Of a DNA stretch of 35,650 nucleotides, positions 31,691-35,650 are shown piece after piece. Origin of the DNA: Bacillota bacterium (GTDB lineage Bacteria; Bacillota; Clostridia; Peptostreptococcales; Anaerovoracaceae); NCBI GenBank assembly GCA_017440275.1, contig JAFSHN010000060.1, positions 1-35,650 on the forward strand, read 5' to 3'. Within the stretch, counting starts at the first letter, position 1, and each line of letters starts with the position of its first letter. The notes beneath the pieces were generated by a model that was given only the letters and a program-made list of their open reading frames with translations, was not told where the DNA came from and made no database searches. The position numbers and the translations under genes are program-made.

Positions 31691-33919
31691 CTACACCTCC
31701 TCTTTGTATGTGCTCATAACGGAATTCTTAAAAAGTCCCTTCGCAAATCTGGTGGAAATCATATAGGACATTCCGATTATTATTACATACATCAAGACAT
31801 AGTTGCCGGCAGACATATATCCGGCCAGGTCAAAAATGAAGGCGTTGTTGATTACACCTGCATAAACTAAAAGCATAAATGCCATAAACAGTCCGAAAGC
31901 AATAGTTGCAGTAATCATAAGCTCAATATCAAGGAGCTGTTTGGAGATTTTTCTTGATGCTCCAAGGGTTCTGATTGTCGTATAGTAAGCATTTCTCGAC
32001 TTGAGCACTATCTTTATAATAAAATATGAAATAAAGAATAGTGCTATGATAAGCGCTGCAATTACAAAGGTCTTAATCATTGAAATAAGCTGCTGTACAT
32101 CGGCGCCGTCACTGCTGAGTGCATCTCTCATAGCAAGAGTATTAAATCCCATATTTTCCAGTTCTGCCAACGTGCCGTCCAGTTTTTTTGCATCTTTTAC
32201 ATATACCGAGCTTTGGAAAATACCGTTGTAGAATAATTCCTGATAATCTTTAGAGTTTATGAAAACTTTACCTTCATGGTTTTCGCTGTAATCTAAACCC
32301 AAAAGTCCTTTAAAGTTATTTTTGTTGTATTTCTTTGCAACATTTACCTTCAAAGATTCTGAATGATAAGTGTTTTCTATATCAATTTCTATTCTTTCAC
32401 CCAGACAATTACCATCAGAAACTTCATAATCAAAGTTTGCACTCACATAAGCCTTCCCTCTTGGTACCTTATCGCTGGCCACAATCTGAAAGTACGGATC
32501 TCCAGAATAAGAAGTATATGTGTTCCCTGCAAAGGAGGAAGTCACTTCACTGTCCTGCAGAGCCATACGCTGGCGCATAACTTCAAGAATGCTGTTATCT
32601 ACATAATACTTTACCTGCCAGTCGTTTCTTTCAGAATATGAGATTCCTACAACGGTCATAGTCATATTTTTATTTCTGTCACCGTCTTCCTCATAGTCGT
32701 CCATATAGAAAGTCTCTCCCAGGATTTCTTCAGGTTCTTCCCTTAAATCATAGTTTTGGCGGCTTCCCTGCAAAACTATTTCACCCGGTTTTTCAGGCAT
32801 ACGCCCATAATCCAGTTCCCCGTCAAAATATTCTATTGATTCAAAATTACCGTAAAAATAGTACCAGTAATCTTCGTTTGAAATGCTGTTGGTATAATCA
32901 ATTAAAGTATCGTCTTTAATTATCTTTTTAACATTGTCAAGCTTTGCAACAGCTGCAAATTCGTCATCAGTAATGGCACTTCTGTCATTTTTATTGATGA
33001 CTATTCTTGTGTCGCTCGTATCACTGAAGAACTCATTCCACCCATAAGTCGCTTCTTCGTATTCTTGTTTTTGGAAAGTAGCATAAGTGCCGGCAACGGC
33101 AAATGATATAAACAGAAATACGAAGAAAATCAAAGTAAATTTGACAGGGATGTTGAATGCATTGCGCGCACCGATACGGAAACGGTTTTCCAAGGTAATG
33201 TCTTTAAAATCTCTTGAAATATCTTCATCCTGTACTTCCGGTTCAACCAGTTTCTTATCCTCAAGAATCTTCCCGTCGTGCATCTTAATGAGTCTTGTGG
33301 CATATTGCTCAACCTGCTCTATGTTATGAGTTACGATGATAACCAGTTTATCTTTAGCAATTTCACTAAGTGTCCTCATTACTTCATCAGCTGACTCCGA
33401 ATCAAGATTGCCCGTAGGTTCATCGGCTACGATAATAGGTGTTTCTTTTGCCAAAGCTCTTGCAATAGCAACTCTCTGCTTCTGGCCGCCCGAAAGTTTT
33501 GCACATTTTGTATCTGCAAACTCAGTGAGCCCCACCTTTTCGATGATTCCATTTACCAAGTCTCTAATATCTTTTTTGTTTTCCCCATTTAAAAGCAAAG
33601 CAAGTTCAACATTCTGATAAACTGTATAACTGTTTATCAGATTGAAATTCTGAAAGATATTGCCCACATACTTTCTGCGGTATTCCTCAAAATCCTCTTC
33701 GTTGTAATGACTTGTTTCTTCGCCGTTAATGTACATTTCCCCTTCTTCGTAAGTATCAAGACCGGAAAGCACATTAAGCAAAGTTGATTTGCCACTGCCT
33801 GATTCACCTGTTATAACCACAAACTCGCCCATAGCAAGTTCCAGGTTAACTCTTGAAAATCCGCTGGCAATGACGCCCTTGCTGTAATAAAACTTCGATA
33901 CATTCTTAAGTTTCAGCAT
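31691..33919 (-). CDS. ABC transporter, fused ATPase and FtsX/MacB-type permease (742 aa)
   Basis: Same build as its neighbour but clearly divergent in sequence: Walker A GESGSGKS (38-45), LSGGQKQ (142-148), Walker B IIVADEPTGNLDS (162-174), VTHNIEQ, then a first membrane helix (about 260-285, FTLIFFVFLFISFAVAGTYA), a long outer domain rich in Tyr and Asp, and three C-terminal helices (IKTFVIAALIIALFFISYFI; ATIAFGLFMAFMLLVYAG; NYVLMYVIIIGMSYMIS). The two probably form a heterodimer. The frame is open to ATG 33943, but ATG 33919 has GGGG 7 nt upstream and begins the canonical MLKLKNVSKFYY, so it is chosen. Substrate unknown; peptide or lipoprotein-linked roles are usual for the family. Confidence 0.93.
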   Translation of the reverse strand: MLKLKNVSKFYYSKGVIASGFSRVNLELAMGEFVVITGESGSGKSTLLNVLSGLDTYEEGEMYINGEETSHYNEEDFEEYRRKYVGNIFQNFNLINSYTVYQNVELALLLNGENKKDIRDLVNGIIEKVGLTEFADTKCAKLSGGQKQRVAIARALAKETPIIVADEPTGNLDSESADEVMRTLSEIAKDKLVIIVTHNIEQVEQYATRLIKMHDGKILEDKKLVEPEVQDEDISRDFKDITLENRFRIGARNAFNIPVKFTLIFFVFLFISFAVAGTYATFQKQEYEEATYGWNEFFSDTSDTRIVINKNDRSAITDDEFAAVAKLDNVKKIIKDDTLIDYTNSISNEDYWYYFYGNFESIEYFDGELDYGRMPEKPGEIVLQGSRQNYDLREEPEEILGETFYMDDYEEDGDRNKNMTMTVVGISYSERNDWQVKYYVDNSILEVMRQRMALQDSEVTSSFAGNTYTSYSGDPYFQIVASDKVPRGKAYVSANFDYEVSDGNCLGERIEIDIENTYHSESLKVNVAKKYNKNNFKGLLGLDYSENHEGKVFINSKDYQELFYNGIFQSSVYVKDAKKLDGTLAELENMGFNTLAMRDALSSDGADVQQLISMIKTFVIAALIIALFFISYFIIKIVLKSRNAYYTTIRTLGASRKISKQLLDIELMITATIAFGLFMAFMLLVYAGVINNAFIFDLAGYMSAGNYVLMYVIIIGMSYMISTRFAKGLFKNSVMSTYKEEV

Positions 33920-33960
33920 ACGATTTCCCCTTTTCTCCTTCATATATTTGGATAAAAAAA

Positions 33961-33983
33961 GTGTACTACGAAACGTAGTACAC
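33961..33983 (-). terminator. Terminator of ileS
   Basis: GTGTACTACG / CGTAGTACAC, a 10-bp perfect stem with 3-nt loop, followed on the minus strand by seven T. It separates ileS from the ABC operon. A TTGACA occurs just upstream (33984-33989) but without a good -10. Confidence 0.92.
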
Positions 33984-34033
33984 TGTCAATCACTTATGGG
34001 ATTGTTTAAGGGTTTCTTAAGAAAGATGTAAGA

Positions 34034-35650
34034 TTATTTCTTTTCTACAGAAATACCTGTCTTGTGACCGTTGAGGTCGTATTTGTCAGCAGCTTCAGCA
34101 AATGTAAGGGATACAGCTAAAGTTTCCTTTGTGATGTATTCCATGTGCTTTTCTACTGCTGTCTTAACTTCTTCGTCAGCTTCAACTACGATATCGATGT
34201 TATCCATCATTTCGAAGTCTTTCTGCTTACGCAGCTGCTGAACCTTGGATACTAATTCTCTTGCCAGACCTTCGTCGATGAGATCCTGGTTAAGAGTTGT
34301 ATCAAGGATTGTGAAGATGTTGTTTTCCATTGCAACTGCGAAACCTTCTTTAGCAGCGATTCTGATGTCTACTAAATCCTTAGTAACGTCAAATGTTTCG
34401 CCGTCAAGTTCAATTGCAACCTTGCCTTCAGCTTCCATCTTAGCTACGAATTCAGCTGCGTTAACCTTAGCCATTGCACCGCCGAATGCCTTAACCTTGC
34501 TTCCGAGAACAGGACCTGCTGCTCTGAAGTTTGGCTTTAAGGAGAAGTTCATATATTTATCAAGGTCGTTTTCGAATACAACTGTCTTAACGTTCAGTTC
34601 TTCTGTAATCAGTGGAGTCAGGTCGCTGATTAAAGCTTCGTACTTACCATCTACCAGAACTTCTGACAGAGGCTGTCTAACTTTAATTTTTTCCTTTTCT
34701 CTTGTTCCACGTCCTAAAGTTACCAGTGCTCTTACCAGGTCCATTCTTTCTTCAACGCCCTTATCCACAAGGCTCATATCAGCCTTAGGGAAGTAAGCAA
34801 TGTGAACTGTTTCTTCACCTGTTAAGTTTACATACATTTCGTCGGAAATGAATGGTGCGATAGGTGCAATCATCTTAGCTATGCCTACGAGAACTTCGTA
34901 AGTTGTAGCATAAACGCTCTTCTTGTCCAGAGTCATTTCTTCTGCATAGAATCTTCTTCTTGCACGACGAATGTACCAGTTGGACAGGTCTTCGTTTACG
35001 AATTCGTTGATTGCTCTTACAGTTTTCATGTGGTCATACTGATCCATGTATTCTGTAACGTCGTGAACCAGCTGGTTGTACTTAGAAATGATCCATCTGT
35101 CAAGTTCAGGTCTGTCTGCGTAAGGAACTTCCAGTGAAGCAGGGTCGATGTCGTCCTGGTTGGAATAAAGAACGAAGAAGTTATAAACGTTCTTGATTGT
35201 TCCGAAGAACTTGCTCACTACGTCGATAAGACCGTCTTCGTCAAATTTTGTTGGAGTCCATGCAGGGGAAACGCTTAAAAGATACCATCTTGTAGCGTCA
35301 GCACCGTATTTGTCGAATAATTCGAATGGGGAAACTGTGTTTCCTCTGGACTTGGACATCTTCTTTCCTTCCTTGTCCAGAATCAGGTCGTTAACCAGTA
35401 CATTCTTGTAAGGAGACTTGCCCATGATGAATGTTGCAATAGCCATCAGGGAGTAGAACCAACCTCTTGTCTGGTCAATACCTTCGCAGATAAAGTCTGC
35501 AGGGAACAGCTTTGTTTCAACAGCTTCTTTATTTTCAAACGGATAGTGCCACTGTGCGAAAGGCATAGCACCGGAGTCGAACCAGCAGTCCATAACTTCT
35601 GTGATTCTTGTCATTGGCTTGCCGCAGTGTGGACATTCGATGTGAACATC
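34034..35650 (-). CDS. ileS: Isoleucyl-tRNA synthetase, C-terminal part (5' end outside window)
   Basis: Open through the right edge: 538 codons before the stop at 34034, beginning DVHIECPHCGKPMTRITEV. Visible are the zinc-knuckle CPHCG, the catalytic-domain block MDCWFDSGAMPFAQWHYPF, GIDQTRGWFYSL, the KMSKS loop (GKKMSKSRGN) and the anticodon-binding helical domain with WYIRRARRRF. The longer C-terminal extension (from about VRQPLSEVLVDG to the end) and lack of a C-terminal zinc cluster fit the eukaryote-like IleRS type, the one linked in bacteria with natural mupirocin tolerance. It charges tRNA-Ile in the cytoplasm. The N-terminal HIGH motif and any T-box leader are outside the window. Confidence 0.95.
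   Translation of the reverse strand, partial: DVHIECPHCGKPMTRITEVMDCWFDSGAMPFAQWHYPFENKEAVETKLFPADFICEGIDQTRGWFYSLMAIATFIMGKSPYKNVLVNDLILDKEGKKMSKSRGNTVSPFELFDKYGADATRWYLLSVSPAWTPTKFDEDGLIDVVSKFFGTIKNVYNFFVLYSNQDDIDPASLEVPYADRPELDRWIISKYNQLVHDVTEYMDQYDHMKTVRAINEFVNEDLSNWYIRRARRRFYAEEMTLDKKSVYATTYEVLVGIAKMIAPIAPFISDEMYVNLTGEETVHIAYFPKADMSLVDKGVEERMDLVRALVTLGRGTREKEKIKVRQPLSEVLVDGKYEALISDLTPLITEELNVKTVVFENDLDKYMNFSLKPNFRAAGPVLGSKVKAFGGAMAKVNAAEFVAKMEAEGKVAIELDGETFDVTKDLVDIRIAAKEGFAVAMENNIFTILDTTLNQDLIDEGLARELVSKVQQLRKQKDFEMMDNIDIVVEADEEVKTAVEKHMEYITKETLAVSLTFAEAADKYDLNGHKTGISVEKK

Noticed and set aside
29251-33943. BceAB-type bacitracin module
   Set aside because: Both proteins are full ATPase-FtsX fusions and no histidine kinase or response regulator gene is nearby; BceB also has ten membrane helices, more than seen here.

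Overview
The window looks like a low-GC Gram-positive anaerobe of the class Clostridia. The signs are an AT-rich sequence, strong AGGAGG-type ribosome binding sites with frequent TTG/GTG starts, an IspH-ribosomal S1 fusion, a Gram-positive type Tad pilus locus without secretin, a YlmC/YmxH sporulation-family protein and a direct-sulfhydrylation methionine pathway that uses O-acetylhomoserine. Genus and species cannot be fixed from what is visible. Nearly all genes are on the minus strand. Only a LysR regulator with its partner gene and the small ymxH-like gene are on the plus strand. No tRNA, rRNA, CRISPR array, insertion sequence or phage gene was seen.

Layout. 1-2634: SPOR-domain membrane protein, rarA, and ispH fused to S1 (cut by the left edge), one minus-strand unit. 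2694-8950: a compact Tad (type IVc pilus) operon in the order tadZ-like, tadA, tadB, tadC, a 55-aa Flp1-like pilin, a tiny TadE-like pseudopilin, a DUF5702 protein, a second TadE-like protein with an unusual His/Cys tail, and a DUF6382-like protein lacking its usual FHA domain. It runs from a TTGACA promoter to a strong terminator, with an internal terminator or attenuator before tadA. 8958-14824: a probable catabolic cluster of N-acyl-D-amino-acid deacylase, DUF819 membrane protein and 3-hydroxyacyl-CoA dehydrogenase, divergent from a LysR regulator that is translationally coupled to a membrane-anchored exported protein. 14833-15840: ClpP-like TepA protease divergent from ymxH. 15845-18772: metY-metA-thiN operon. 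18783-20689: Na/Pi cotransporter with PhoU-like tail behind a probable Pho-box promoter. 20685-21000: a 316-bp imperfect palindrome with 13-bp perfect terminal inverted repeats. 21018-24133: solitary DNA methyltransferase downstream of an acyl-CoA synthetase. 24201-26767: YgiQ radical SAM protein and a secreted CAP-domain protein. 26797-27012: a second, unrelated-looking long palindrome. 27019-33983: CoA-pyrophosphatase-type NUDIX protein; then an operon of two fused ABC ATPase-FtsX exporters, rlmN and a small P-loop protein. 34034-35650: 3' part of ileS.

How the genes fit together. The Tad genes encode a motor, platform and several pilin-like subunits, but no prepilin peptidase lies in the window, so one must come from elsewhere. 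MetA carries Glu at position 111, the acetyl-CoA-type residue, which matches the O-acetylhomoserine sulfhydrylase next to it. The LysR-deacylase-DUF819-dehydrogenase block reads as an uptake and breakdown module with an unknown substrate. The most novel-looking items are the two long palindromic intergenic elements, the His/Cys-tailed pseudopilin, the two-ABC/rlmN operon, and the Pho-box promoter that abuts the first palindrome.
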